Source of the DNA: CAZMZF01 sp964570765
Lineage (GTDB): Bacteria; Zixibacteria; MSB-5A5; RBG-16-43-9
Assembly: GCA_964570765.1 (NCBI GenBank)
Contig: CAZMZF010000009.1
Location: 26,790-90,789, forward strand
Direction: 5' to 3'
Length of the DNA: 64,000 bases
Part shown: positions 23,262 through 31,238 of the stretch, piece by piece
How positions within the stretch are numbered: the stretch's first letter is position 1
How the letters are laid out: every line of letters begins with the position of its first letter
The notes under the pieces: model-generated
Seen by the model: the letters and a program-made list of their open reading frames with translations, nothing else
What the model was told of the DNA's origin: nothing
Databases searched by the model: none
Position numbers and translations under genes: made by a program

Positions 23262-24995
23262 ATGCGTTCCTTTAGAGTAGGGCTGGCACAGATAAACTGC
23301 ACCGTAGGGGATTTAGAAGGTAATGTTAAGAAGATAATCAACTATTTGGATAAAGCAAAAAAGTTGGGAGTGGAGTTAATCTGTTTTCCGGAACTGGCAG
23401 TTACCGGCTACCCGCCTGAGGATTTACTCCTAAAACCTCAATTTATTGAGGATAACCTTAAGGCTTTGAAGAAGGTAACCTCAAAAACTGAGAACTTAAC
23501 TGCAATAGTTGGATTTGTGGATAAAAATGGAGAAATTTACAATTCCGCAGCCATCATCCATAATAGAAAACTTATAGATGTTTATCATAAAATCAATCTC
23601 CCTAATTATGGGGTCTTTGATGAATACCGCTATTTTCAGCCAAGTGAGAAGGTCTCAGTGTATCAATTGGGTGATCTGGTCTTTGGGGTGAATATCTGTG
23701 AGGATATCTGGTATCCGGAAGGACCTGCGAAGGCTCAGGCTTTGTTGGGGGAAGCTGAGCTGATAATTAATATTAGCTCCTCCCCTTATCATCTGGGCAA
23801 ATGGAAGGAGAGGGAGAAGATGCTCTCAACCAGAGCAAATGATGGCAGGGTCTTTCTACTGTATAATAATTTAGTGGGCGGGCAGGATGAGTTAGTTTTC
23901 GACGGGATGGGGATGATTTTCAGCCCGCAGGGTAAAACCCTTATCCAGGGAAGGCAGTTTGAAGAGGATCTGATAATAGCAGATTTAGACTTAGATGAGG
24001 TTTTCAGAGCAAGATTACAAGATTCAAAGTGGAGAAAGGAAAGGGAAGGGATCAAATCTGAAACAGTTAAGAAGATTGTTATCACTGAAAAGGTCAAAAA
24101 GAGAAAAAAACCAAAGATCAGAAGAATAGAAGTAGAGGTTCTTGACCCAATAGCAGAAGTATATAAGGCACTGGTTTTGGGAACAAGGGATTATATTAAG
24201 AAAAATGAATTTACCAAGGTGGTCTTAGGGTTGAGCGGGGGAATAGATTCTGCCTTAGTAACCGTAATTGCTAAGGATGCCCTGGGTAAAAAGAACGTCA
24301 TCTCGGTCTTTATGCCTTCTGCGTATACATCTGAACGGAGCTATACAGATGCCAGAAGATTAGCTCAGAATTCAGGGATAAGATTTATCAACCTGCCAAT
24401 TGAAAAAATCTTAAAATCTTATATTTCAACTTTATCCTCTGGGTTCAAAGGTAAAAAGCCGGATGTGACTGAGGAAAACCTCCAGGCACGGATCAGGGGT
24501 AATCTTCTGATGGCATTATCCAACAAGTTCGGCTGGCTGGTTTTGACCACCGGGAATAAAAGTGAATTAGCAGTGGGATATTCCACCTTATATGGTGATA
24601 TGGCTGGGGGTTTTGTGGTTTTAAAAGATATACCCAAGACCTTAGTCTATAAATTAGCTCGATATAGAAACTCCTTAGAGAAAAAAGAGGTCATCCCTGA
24701 AGATATTTTGAAAAGGGAACCTACAGCTGAGCTTAAACCAGGCCAGAAGGACACAGATACACTACCTCCATATCCGATATTAGACCCGATTTTAAAGTAT
24801 TACGTGGAGGAGGACAAGGGGTTCAAAGAGATAAAGGATTTAGAATTTGACGAAAAAACAATTTCTAAGGTAATCGGTATGGTGGATAGAAGCGAATATA
24901 AAAGAAGACAGTCGCCTCCGGGTATTAAAATTACCCCCAGAGCTTTTGGAAAAGACCGAAGATTACCCATTACCAACAAGTATAAAGGATTTTAA
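23262..24995 (+). CDS. nadE: NAD+ synthase, glutamine-hydrolysing
   Basis: The protein makes NAD+ from nicotinic acid adenine dinucleotide, ATP and glutamine. The N-terminal half is a nitrilase-type amidase with its Glu-Lys-Cys triad in FPELAVTGYPPEDLLL, YHKINLPNYGVFDE and GVNICEDIW; it frees ammonia from glutamine. The C-terminal half is the synthetase with the PP-loop LGLSGGIDSALV and the later TTGNKSELAVGY. The length of 577 residues is normal for the two-domain form. I start at the ATG at 23262, preceded by GGGAGAG, rather than the TTG 12 bases earlier. The next gene, fhs, starts on the base after its stop. A second, shorter NAD-synthase-like gene lies at 52110. Confidence 0.95.
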   Translation: MRSFRVGLAQINCTVGDLEGNVKKIINYLDKAKKLGVELICFPELAVTGYPPEDLLLKPQFIEDNLKALKKVTSKTENLTAIVGFVDKNGEIYNSAAIIHNRKLIDVYHKINLPNYGVFDEYRYFQPSEKVSVYQLGDLVFGVNICEDIWYPEGPAKAQALLGEAELIINISSSPYHLGKWKEREKMLSTRANDGRVFLLYNNLVGGQDELVFDGMGMIFSPQGKTLIQGRQFEEDLIIADLDLDEVFRARLQDSKWRKEREGIKSETVKKIVITEKVKKRKKPKIRRIEVEVLDPIAEVYKALVLGTRDYIKKNEFTKVVLGLSGGIDSALVTVIAKDALGKKNVISVFMPSAYTSERSYTDARRLAQNSGIRFINLPIEKILKSYISTLSSGFKGKKPDVTEENLQARIRGNLLMALSNKFGWLVLTTGNKSELAVGYSTLYGDMAGGFVVLKDIPKTLVYKLARYRNSLEKKEVIPEDILKREPTAELKPGQKDTDTLPPYPILDPILKYYVEEDKGFKEIKDLEFDEKTISKVIGMVDRSEYKRRQSPPGIKITPRAFGKDRRLPITNKYKGF

Positions 24996-26645
24996 ATGCT
25001 TGAAAATATTAGACCGATCATAGAGATATCAGAAGAGATCGGCTTAAAAGAAGATGAATTAGAGCTTTGTGGAAAATATATTGCTAAAGTTTCTTTCAGA
25101 GTTCTGGAGAGGTTGAAAGATAGAAAAACAGGCAAATATATTTTTGTAACCGCCATAACCCCTACTCCCTTAGGAGAAGGAAAGACTGTAACTGCTATTG
25201 GACTTTCTCAAGCTTTAAATAGAATAAACAAAAAATCTATTTGTACTTTGAGACAGCCATCTATGGGACCCTTATTCGGAATAAAAGGTGGTGCAACTGG
25301 AGGAGGGAAAGCACAGGTTTTACCCAGGGAGGAGATAAATCTTCATTTCACCGGCGATTTTCACGCTGTCGGTTATGCCCATAATCTCCTTTCAGCTATT
25401 TTAGATACTCATCTGCAAAAAGGGAATAAATTAGGTTTTGATATTTCTGAGATTTTCTGGCCCAGAGTGGTGGATATAAATGATCGTGCCTTAAGGCATA
25501 TAATAATAGGTCTCGGAGGGAAAGCAGATGGTATACCCAGGGAATCTTTTTTCGATATCACACCGGCAAGTGAGGTTATGTCGATTCTATCTTTATCCAA
25601 AGATTTAGAAGATCTTAAAAAAAGGCTCTCTAAGATAATCGTGGGGATGGACCAGAATAAGAAGATGATAAGCGTAGAGGATTTAAAATCTTTTGGGGCA
25701 ATGGCTGTGGTCTTGAAAAAAGCCTTTAATCCAAATTTAGTTCAGACCTCAGAAGGAACTCCAGCTTTTGTTCATACTGGTCCTTTTGCCAATATCTCGC
25801 ATGGAAATTGTTCAGTTATATCGGATCTTATAGCTTTGAAGCTCACAGATTATGTTATTACCGAGTCAGGTTTTGGTGCGGATTGTGGTGCTGAGAAACT
25901 GATGGATATAAAATGTCGGGAAAGCGGACTTAAACCTGATTTAGCAGTTTTAGTTGCCACAATTAGAAGCCTGATGATGCACGGGATCGGGTTCTATGAT
26001 AAAAAAGCACTTGAAGAAGAAAATCTAATGACCTTAGAAAAAGGTTGTCAGAATTTGCAAAAACATATAGAGAACCTTAAGCTTTTCGGCCTTCCAGTGC
26101 TTGTAGCCATAAACCGTTTCCCTGAAGACAGCGAAAAAGAGCTTTCTTTCTTAAAAGAAAAGTCGATCCAGACTGGAGCAGATGAAGTCTCAGTTACAGA
26201 AGTTTTTGATAAAGGTGGAGAAGGAGGTTTAGAGTTAGCTGAAAAGGTTGTAAGACTCTGTGAAAAAGGAAGCTCTTTTAAATTCCTGTATGAAGCAGGA
26301 GGTATAAAGGAAAAAATTGAGAAAATCGCCAGGAAAATTTACGGAGCAGGTGAGGTCCTCTATTATCCCTTAGCTGAGAAAAGGATCGACCTTTTCAAAT
26401 CCTGGGGACTGGATAATCTTCCTATCTGTATTGCCAAGACTCCTTATTCTTTTTCTTCTGACCCCAAGCTCAAAGGAAAACCAGTGAATTTTCGTTTTCC
26501 AATAGAGGATTTAAGGCCTGCAACTGGTGCAGGTTATCTATATGCCTTAGCTGGTGATATTATGACTATGCCAGGCTTACCTACCATCCCGGCAGCATTT
26601 AACTTCGATTTAGATAAAGATGGAAACATATCCGGACTTACATAA
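24996..26645 (+). CDS. fhs: formate-tetrahydrofolate ligase
   Basis: The 549-residue protein is a complete formyltetrahydrofolate synthetase, joining formate to tetrahydrofolate with ATP. It feeds one-carbon units to purine synthesis or, in acetogens, to the Wood-Ljungdahl pathway. The nucleotide loop is TPTPLGEGKTVTAIGLSQAL. SMGPLFGIKGGATGGG, HAVGYAHNLLSAILDTHL and TESGFGADCGAEKLMDIKC are family blocks. The start codon follows the nadE stop directly, so translation is coupled. No other one-carbon genes are next to it, so its pathway cannot be settled from the window. Confidence 0.96.
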   Translation: MLENIRPIIEISEEIGLKEDELELCGKYIAKVSFRVLERLKDRKTGKYIFVTAITPTPLGEGKTVTAIGLSQALNRINKKSICTLRQPSMGPLFGIKGGATGGGKAQVLPREEINLHFTGDFHAVGYAHNLLSAILDTHLQKGNKLGFDISEIFWPRVVDINDRALRHIIIGLGGKADGIPRESFFDITPASEVMSILSLSKDLEDLKKRLSKIIVGMDQNKKMISVEDLKSFGAMAVVLKKAFNPNLVQTSEGTPAFVHTGPFANISHGNCSVISDLIALKLTDYVITESGFGADCGAEKLMDIKCRESGLKPDLAVLVATIRSLMMHGIGFYDKKALEEENLMTLEKGCQNLQKHIENLKLFGLPVLVAINRFPEDSEKELSFLKEKSIQTGADEVSVTEVFDKGGEGGLELAEKVVRLCEKGSSFKFLYEAGGIKEKIEKIARKIYGAGEVLYYPLAEKRIDLFKSWGLDNLPICIAKTPYSFSSDPKLKGKPVNFRFPIEDLRPATGAGYLYALAGDIMTMPGLPTIPAAFNFDLDKDGNISGLT

Positions 26646-26660
26646 TAATAAGGAGTCAAG

Positions 26661-27164
26661 ATGGAAAAACTCTTAGAGATATTATCACAGGCAATGCAGG
26701 TGGAGATAGATGGGTATCATTTCTACAAATTAGCCTCTGAGAAAACTACAGATAAAAAAGGGAAAGAGGTCTTTCTATCCTTAGCTGAGGATGAGAAAGA
26801 ACATTATCATATCTTAAAGGGACAGTATGAAAAAGTAAGAAAGACCGGAGGGGTAGAATTCAAGGATAGGAAAGTTGAATTCTTCAAGTCCGATAGCCCC
26901 AGCCCCATCTTCTCTGAAGATTTCAGGAAAAGGATTAAGGATATGCACTTTGAGATGTCAGCTTTAAGCATCGGAGCACTCTTAGAGAAAAACTCCATAG
27001 AATATTATCGAAAGTATGCGGAGCAAAGTGAGAATGAAGAGGTTAAAAAACTTTTCTCCTATCTTATAGAATGGGAACAGGAGCATCTCAAGGCATTGAT
27101 AGCTCAGAAGAAATATTTAAAAGAGGCTTACTGGGAAGGGGCTCGTTTCTTCCCGGATATCTAA
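26661..27164 (+). CDS. ferritin-like di-iron protein (rubrerythrin family)
   Basis: The 167-residue protein is a four-helix bundle with carboxylate and histidine ligands in EIDGYHFYKLASEK, LAEDEKEHYHIL, ALLEKNSIEYYRKY and LIEWEQEHLKAL. This is the E...ExxH...E...ExxH set of rubrerythrin-type di-iron sites. It lacks the rubredoxin domain of classical rubrerythrin. It probably reduces peroxide or stores iron. It sits between fhs and genes for a WrbA-type flavoprotein and a peroxiredoxin, which supports an oxidative-stress role. GGAGTCAAG precedes its ATG. Confidence 0.88.
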   Translation: MEKLLEILSQAMQVEIDGYHFYKLASEKTTDKKGKEVFLSLAEDEKEHYHILKGQYEKVRKTGGVEFKDRKVEFFKSDSPSPIFSEDFRKRIKDMHFEMSALSIGALLEKNSIEYYRKYAEQSENEEVKKLFSYLIEWEQEHLKALIAQKKYLKEAYWEGARFFPDI

Positions 27165-27175
27165 GGAGGAAGAAG

Positions 27176-27787
27176 ATGAAAATCTTAGTAGTCTATTACA
27201 GTATGACCGGGCACGTTTTCAGATTAGCCCAGGCAGTAGCACGAGGGGCTAAGGAAGAAGAGGGTGCTGAGGTTAGTTTGAAAACGGTTGAGGAGTTACT
27301 TCCTGAGGAGATTATCGAAAAAAGCCCTTCCATAAAAAAAACTAAAGAAGAGCAGAAGGACATCCCCATAGCCACAAATGAGGATCTGGCACAGGCAGAT
27401 GCGGTGATTTTTGGCTCACCAACCAGATTTGGAAATATGTGCGCCCAGATGAGGAATTTTTTGGATAAAACCGGACCTTTGTGGGCAAAAGGGAAGTTAG
27501 TTGGAAAGCCTGCCGGGGTTTTTTGCTCAACCGGAACTATGCACGGTGGCCAAGAAACCACCTTGATTTCGATGATAACCACTTTACTCCATCACGGAAT
27601 GATTATCGTGGGAATTCCTTATACTGAACCACTGCTCTCCACCACCCAGAGAGGCGGAACACCCTATGGAGCCTCCTCCGTTTCCGGACCAAAAGGAGAC
27701 CAGATTCCAAATGAAGATGAGCTTTATCTAGCCAAAGCCTTGGGAAAAAGAGTGGCGGAGATTACTAAGAAATTAAAAGGGGAATAA
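27176..27787 (+). CDS. wrbA: NAD(P)H:quinone oxidoreductase / WrbA-type flavoprotein
   Basis: The 203-residue protein has the flavodoxin fold with the FMN phosphate loop VVYYSMTGHVFRLAQAV at the N-terminus. GSPTRFGNMCAQMRNFLD and FCSTGTMHGGQETTL are the WrbA signature stretches, followed by GTPYGASSVSG. Such enzymes reduce quinones by two electrons with NAD(P)H and limit radical formation. The frame runs upstream into the preceding gene. The ATG at 27176 is chosen because AAGGAGG lies 8 bases before it and the FMN loop must be near the N-terminus. It is 11 bases from the ferritin-like gene. Confidence 0.93.
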   Translation: MKILVVYYSMTGHVFRLAQAVARGAKEEEGAEVSLKTVEELLPEEIIEKSPSIKKTKEEQKDIPIATNEDLAQADAVIFGSPTRFGNMCAQMRNFLDKTGPLWAKGKLVGKPAGVFCSTGTMHGGQETTLISMITTLLHHGMIIVGIPYTEPLLSTTQRGGTPYGASSVSGPKGDQIPNEDELYLAKALGKRVAEITKKLKGE

Positions 27788-27843
27788 AAGAGTTTTAGAA
27801 AATATATGGGGAAAAAGAATGGAGAATTATCCAGGAGGAAAAA

Positions 27844-28302
27844 ATGCCTATAAAGCCTGGGGAGAAAGCACCGGATTTTGTATTAAAAGGGCAGGATGAT
27901 AAAGATTATAAGTTATCTGATTTTCTGGGTAAGAATATTGTCTTGGCTTTTTATCCGGCGGACTTCAGTCCGGTCTGTTCTGGGGAGCATACCTGTTTTA
28001 TCAATGATATGAAAAGGTTTGAGAATTTGAATGCGCAGGTTTTTGGTATAAGCGTGGACAATATCTGGTCTCACAAAGCTTTTGCAGAAAAGCTTCAGCT
28101 CAAATATCCACTTCTCTCTGATTTCCACCCTAAAGGGGCAGTTGCTTCTAAATATGGATTATACCTGTCCGATCTGGGGATAACCAATCGGGCTACAGTG
28201 ATAATTGATAAAGAGGGGGTAGTCAGATACGTTCAGGTTTATGATATACCACAGCAGAGGGAAAATAGTGAGCTTTTAAAGATTTTGGAGAATTTAAAAT
28301 AA
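27844..28302 (+). CDS. peroxiredoxin, AhpC/TSA (BCP-like)
   Basis: The 152-residue protein has the thioredoxin-type peroxiredoxin fold with the active-site block FYPADFSPVCSGEHTC. The peroxidatic cysteine is C45, preceded by Pro38 and Ser42, the Ser replacing the usual Thr. A second cysteine at position 51 may form the intramolecular disulfide of the BCP type. It reduces hydroperoxides with thioredoxin-like donors. It has its own AGGAGGA and closes the plus-strand group of redox genes; the next gene is convergent only 13 bases on. Confidence 0.92.
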   Translation: MPIKPGEKAPDFVLKGQDDKDYKLSDFLGKNIVLAFYPADFSPVCSGEHTCFINDMKRFENLNAQVFGISVDNIWSHKAFAEKLQLKYPLLSDFHPKGAVASKYGLYLSDLGITNRATVIIDKEGVVRYVQVYDIPQQRENSELLKILENLK

Positions 28303-28315
28303 GCTATCTAAAAAG

Positions 28316-28687
28316 TTAACTGAGCAGGCCTCTTAAAAGCTCGTTGATCTGTTGAACTTTGAAGGGCTTTAAAAGAAATCCGTCTGGCTTGGGTTCTTCT
28401 TCCGGGTCATATTCAGCCTCATAACCGGTTATCAGCACTACTGGCAGTTGAGGGAAACTCTGCTTCACCGCCCTTAAAAGCTCATGCCCATCTATTTTAG
28501 GCATCATTAGATCAGTTATAACCAGGTCAAAGGTCTCCTTATTTAGAATCGCTAAAGCTTCTTCTCCATCTTGAGCTTTTTGGCTTTTGAGGTCAAAACA
28601 CTGCAACAGGATATCCGAAAGAAGATTAGACATATTAGGGTTATCTTCTACAATGAGGACTTTTTTATTTTTTAAACTATAGCCCAT
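28316..28687 (-). CDS. single-domain response regulator (CheY-like receiver)
   Basis: The protein is a lone receiver domain with the acidic pair in VLIVEDNPNMSN, the phospho-acceptor Asp in FDLVITDLMMPKIDGHEL, the Thr of VVLITGYEAEYD and the conserved Lys in FLLKPFK. There is no output domain, so it would act by protein contacts or in a phosphorelay; no sensor kinase gene is near. The frame opens at 28744. I prefer the ATG at 28685-28687 because it places the first strand properly and follows GGATGAT. The longer form would add 19 residues. Confidence 0.88.
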   Translation of the reverse strand: MGYSLKNKKVLIVEDNPNMSNLLSDILLQCFDLKSQKAQDGEEALAILNKETFDLVITDLMMPKIDGHELLRAVKQSFPQLPVVLITGYEAEYDPEEEPKPDGFLLKPFKVQQINELLRGLLS

Positions 28688-28750
28688 ATCATCCAGATCG
28701 TTTTTACTTATTAATCTTATCGGTTGGAAAAAGATTTTTATCAATAGAAA

Positions 28751-28775
28751 AGGATAGGTATTAAAAACCTATCCT
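28751..28775 (-). terminator. hairpin terminator behind the S4-domain gene
   Basis: AGGATAGGT (28751-28759) and ACCTATCCT (28767-28775) form a perfect 9-bp stem with a 7-base A/T loop. GTTTTTAG follows on the plus strand and TTTCT on the minus strand. It lies just after the stop of the S4 gene, so it probably ends the long minus-strand foldase/mfd transcript. Confidence 0.65.
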
Positions 28776-28800
28776 GTTTTTAGTTAGATCTGTTTTTCTT

Positions 28801-29076
28801 TTACTCGAAAAGACTTCTTTCTTTTTTCTCTTCTGAGATGATACGGTATAACTCCTTTGTTTCCTCTTTTCTTAAACTTTTGAGAGGAAGTTTTAATACC
28901 TCTAATTCAATTTTCCTGTTAGTAAAATCTATAATGATTTTCTGCCCCACTTTAACTTCTTTGCCTGGTTTGGCTTTAATCCCATCTACGTAGATCAGCC
29001 CTTTATCGCAGGCCAATTTTGCCTGAGTCCTTCTCTTTAAAAGCCGGGATATGGACAGGAATTGGTCTAAACGCAA
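28801..29076 (-). CDS. S4-domain RNA-binding protein (RqcP/Hsp15-like)
   Basis: The 91-residue protein is mostly one S4 domain: MRLDQFLSISRLLKRRTQAK, then DKGLIYVDGIKAKPGKEVKVG. The small size and sequence match RqcP (YabO) and Hsp15, which bind 50S-nascent-chain complexes and act in ribosome rescue. Which of the two jobs it does here cannot be told. It follows the surA-like gene by 7 bases and ends the operon before the hairpin at 28751. Confidence 0.85.
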   Translation of the reverse strand: MRLDQFLSISRLLKRRTQAKLACDKGLIYVDGIKAKPGKEVKVGQKIIIDFTNRKIELEVLKLPLKSLRKEETKELYRIISEEKKERSLFE

Positions 29077-29083
29077 TTCAGGT

Positions 29084-30373
29084 TTAAATCCTCACCTCTA
29101 CATAAGTTTTGCTCTTAAGCTCCTCGATCCATTTCAAAATCTCATCGTTTCCTTTTTTCCTTTTTGCCATCTCTTTAATCGTATCGTAATCATCCTCAAG
29201 GCTCAAACTTCTTTTTTCTTTCTTATCCAGGATTTTGAGGATGTGCACACCTTCTTCAGTAAGTACTGGTGAAGTTATCTGGTCAATTTCTGTCTGGGAG
29301 ATCTTCTCCTTTAACTCCTCTGGAAGCTGTGCCAACGGAAACCAGCCTATCTCCCCACCTTTTTTCTTGGATTCATCATCCTGAGAATAGTCTTTAACCA
29401 GCTGGACAAAATCTGCTCCACTTTTCAGTTTTTGATAAAGCGTATCTGCCAGGCTTAAAATCTTTGCAGAATCAACCTGGGATGGTGTTATCTTTATCAG
29501 GATATGGCGAACATGAATCTCCTCTTCTTTTTTCTCTACCAATTTAATTATATGATAACCCAGGGAGGTCTGAACCAGATCACTTATTTCATCAGTATTA
29601 AGAGCAAAAGCATTCATTTCAAATTCAGGCAAAATCTCACCTCTTTTTAAAAAGCCTAAATCCCCGCCCTGTTCAGCACTGGGGTCTTCTGAATATCTTT
29701 TTGCCAGTTCTGAGAAATCCTCACCCGCTTTTGCCTTCGCCAAGATCATAGATGCGAAATCTTTCAGCGAGTCCAGAGTTTTCTGGCTTGGCTCTATCTT
29801 CAGGAGGATCTGGCTAAGCTTGGCTGATTCAGGCTGTTCTGGCAGACTATCTTTATAGCTCTGATAGAACTCCTTAACCTCTCTTGAAGAGATATTAGCT
29901 TTGGATAACTTAGAGGAGATGAGTTTATCTCTTAAAATCTGCTCTTTGATCTGTTCCCGGTAATTTCTTTTAAGCTCCGCCTCAGTTAGCCCTTCAGCTT
30001 TTAACTCTTTCTGGAAAGCTTCCTCAGATGAAAACTGACTTTTTATTTTAGATAATTGATCCTCTAAGGTCTGCTCTATCTCCTTTTCATTTATCTTCAA
30101 CAGGGTATCTTTTTCTGCCTTAGCCAGCAGGAGACGATCATTTATCATCTGGTCTAAAAGGGTTTTTCTTAGTATATTTAATTTCTCAGGATTTTCTACC
30201 TTCTTACCGGTCTGGGTTAAATAGAATTCGAGCTGAGTCTTAAGCTCCGATTCCAGGATAATGTCTTTGCCCACTATAGCCACGATCTGATCTAAGCTTT
30301 CCTGAGCAAAAATAATTGAAGGTAAAAAAAGGAAATAAAAAATAACAAGAAGAGAAATTATCCTGGTTTTCAT
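29084..30373 (-). CDS. surA: periplasmic peptidyl-prolyl isomerase, SurA type
   Basis: The 429-residue protein has a signal peptide (LLVIFYFLFLPSIIFAQ) and a SurA-type N-terminal chaperone domain (DQIVAIVGKDIILESELKTQ). Two parvulin domains follow: residues about 175-275 with GGDLGFLKRGEILPEF, and about 285-385 with VRHILIKITPSQ and GGEIGWFPLAQLPEEL. It would help outer-membrane proteins fold in the periplasm. It is the last of three consecutive parvulin-type genes. The SurA label rests on the domain order and the N-terminal motif. Confidence 0.9.
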   Translation of the reverse strand: MKTRIISLLVIFYFLFLPSIIFAQESLDQIVAIVGKDIILESELKTQLEFYLTQTGKKVENPEKLNILRKTLLDQMINDRLLLAKAEKDTLLKINEKEIEQTLEDQLSKIKSQFSSEEAFQKELKAEGLTEAELKRNYREQIKEQILRDKLISSKLSKANISSREVKEFYQSYKDSLPEQPESAKLSQILLKIEPSQKTLDSLKDFASMILAKAKAGEDFSELAKRYSEDPSAEQGGDLGFLKRGEILPEFEMNAFALNTDEISDLVQTSLGYHIIKLVEKKEEEIHVRHILIKITPSQVDSAKILSLADTLYQKLKSGADFVQLVKDYSQDDESKKKGGEIGWFPLAQLPEELKEKISQTEIDQITSPVLTEEGVHILKILDKKEKRSLSLEDDYDTIKEMAKRKKGNDEILKWIEELKSKTYVEVRI

Positions 30374-30377
30374 CTGC

Positions 30378-31238
30378 TTAAAAGGTTTTTTGTTTTGCGG
30401 TTAGCGTATCTTTTGCCCAGTCGTATTTCTCGATCTTAGCTTTACTCTTTAACTCCTCCAAGAGTTTGGTAACCGCCTCGCTCTTTTTTTGTTCGCTCAT
30501 CTGGGCTATAAGTCTATCTTTGATCTCTGCAAACTCTCTTAAGCTCCCTTTAGGTTTTCTGTCTGTAACCTTTAAGATATGGTAACCCATTTCGGTTTTA
30601 AAAGGGGCGGAGACTTTCCCGATCTGAAGTTCAGATACCACGTTAGCTATAACCGGAGGCATACTGGAGAGGTTAAAATATCCGATATCTCCTCCTGAAT
30701 TTCTGGTCTGTGAATCAAGGGACAATTCCTGAGTCAGGAGCTTGAAATCCTCCCCCTTTTTTATCCGGTCAAAAGCGTTTTCCGCCTGAGCTTGAGTGGA
30801 AAAAAGGATGTGGCTTGCTCTGATTTCATCCTGATCCCTTTTGAAAAAGTCCCTGTTCTGCTCATAAAATTTTTTAGCTTCTTCTTCTGAGACCTGGATC
30901 TGCTTGATAGACTGATCTTTTAACAAACTAAGAACCAACACATCCTTGACTGCCTGTTCGATCCTGATCTTCACCTCCGGGCTCTTATCCAATCCCCTCT
31001 TCTTTGCTTCCTGATACAAAAGCTCATTTTCAATCCAGCGATTCAAATAGTCCAATTTTGCCTTCTGGGGGATGCTATCCTCAAAAGCTAAGGAAAGCTC
31101 AGAGTTTATAGCCTCTTCGGTTAATTTCTGACCATTAACCTCAACCAGCGCCTTCCCTTTATGTTCTAATTTTGAGCTCTTACAGTTAAAAGAAAGTATC
31201 AGACTAAAGAATAATAAAAAGAACGTAACCTTTTTCAC
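30378..31238 (-). CDS. parvulin-type peptidyl-prolyl isomerase lipoprotein
   Basis: The 286-residue protein has a lipoprotein signal (FFLLFFSLILSFNC) and a helical N-terminal chaperone region (KALVEVNGQKLTEEAINSEL). One parvulin domain at about 140-235 contains IRASHILFSTQAQAENAF and GGDIGYFNLSSMPPVIA. The layout is that of PrsA-like foldases. Its ATG overlaps the stop of the upstream gene by 4 bases, so the two are coupled. Together with its neighbours it points to a dedicated envelope-folding set. Confidence 0.9.
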   Translation of the reverse strand: MKKVTFFLLFFSLILSFNCKSSKLEHKGKALVEVNGQKLTEEAINSELSLAFEDSIPQKAKLDYLNRWIENELLYQEAKKRGLDKSPEVKIRIEQAVKDVLVLSLLKDQSIKQIQVSEEEAKKFYEQNRDFFKRDQDEIRASHILFSTQAQAENAFDRIKKGEDFKLLTQELSLDSQTRNSGGDIGYFNLSSMPPVIANVVSELQIGKVSAPFKTEMGYHILKVTDRKPKGSLREFAEIKDRLIAQMSEQKKSEAVTKLLEELKSKAKIEKYDWAKDTLTAKQKTF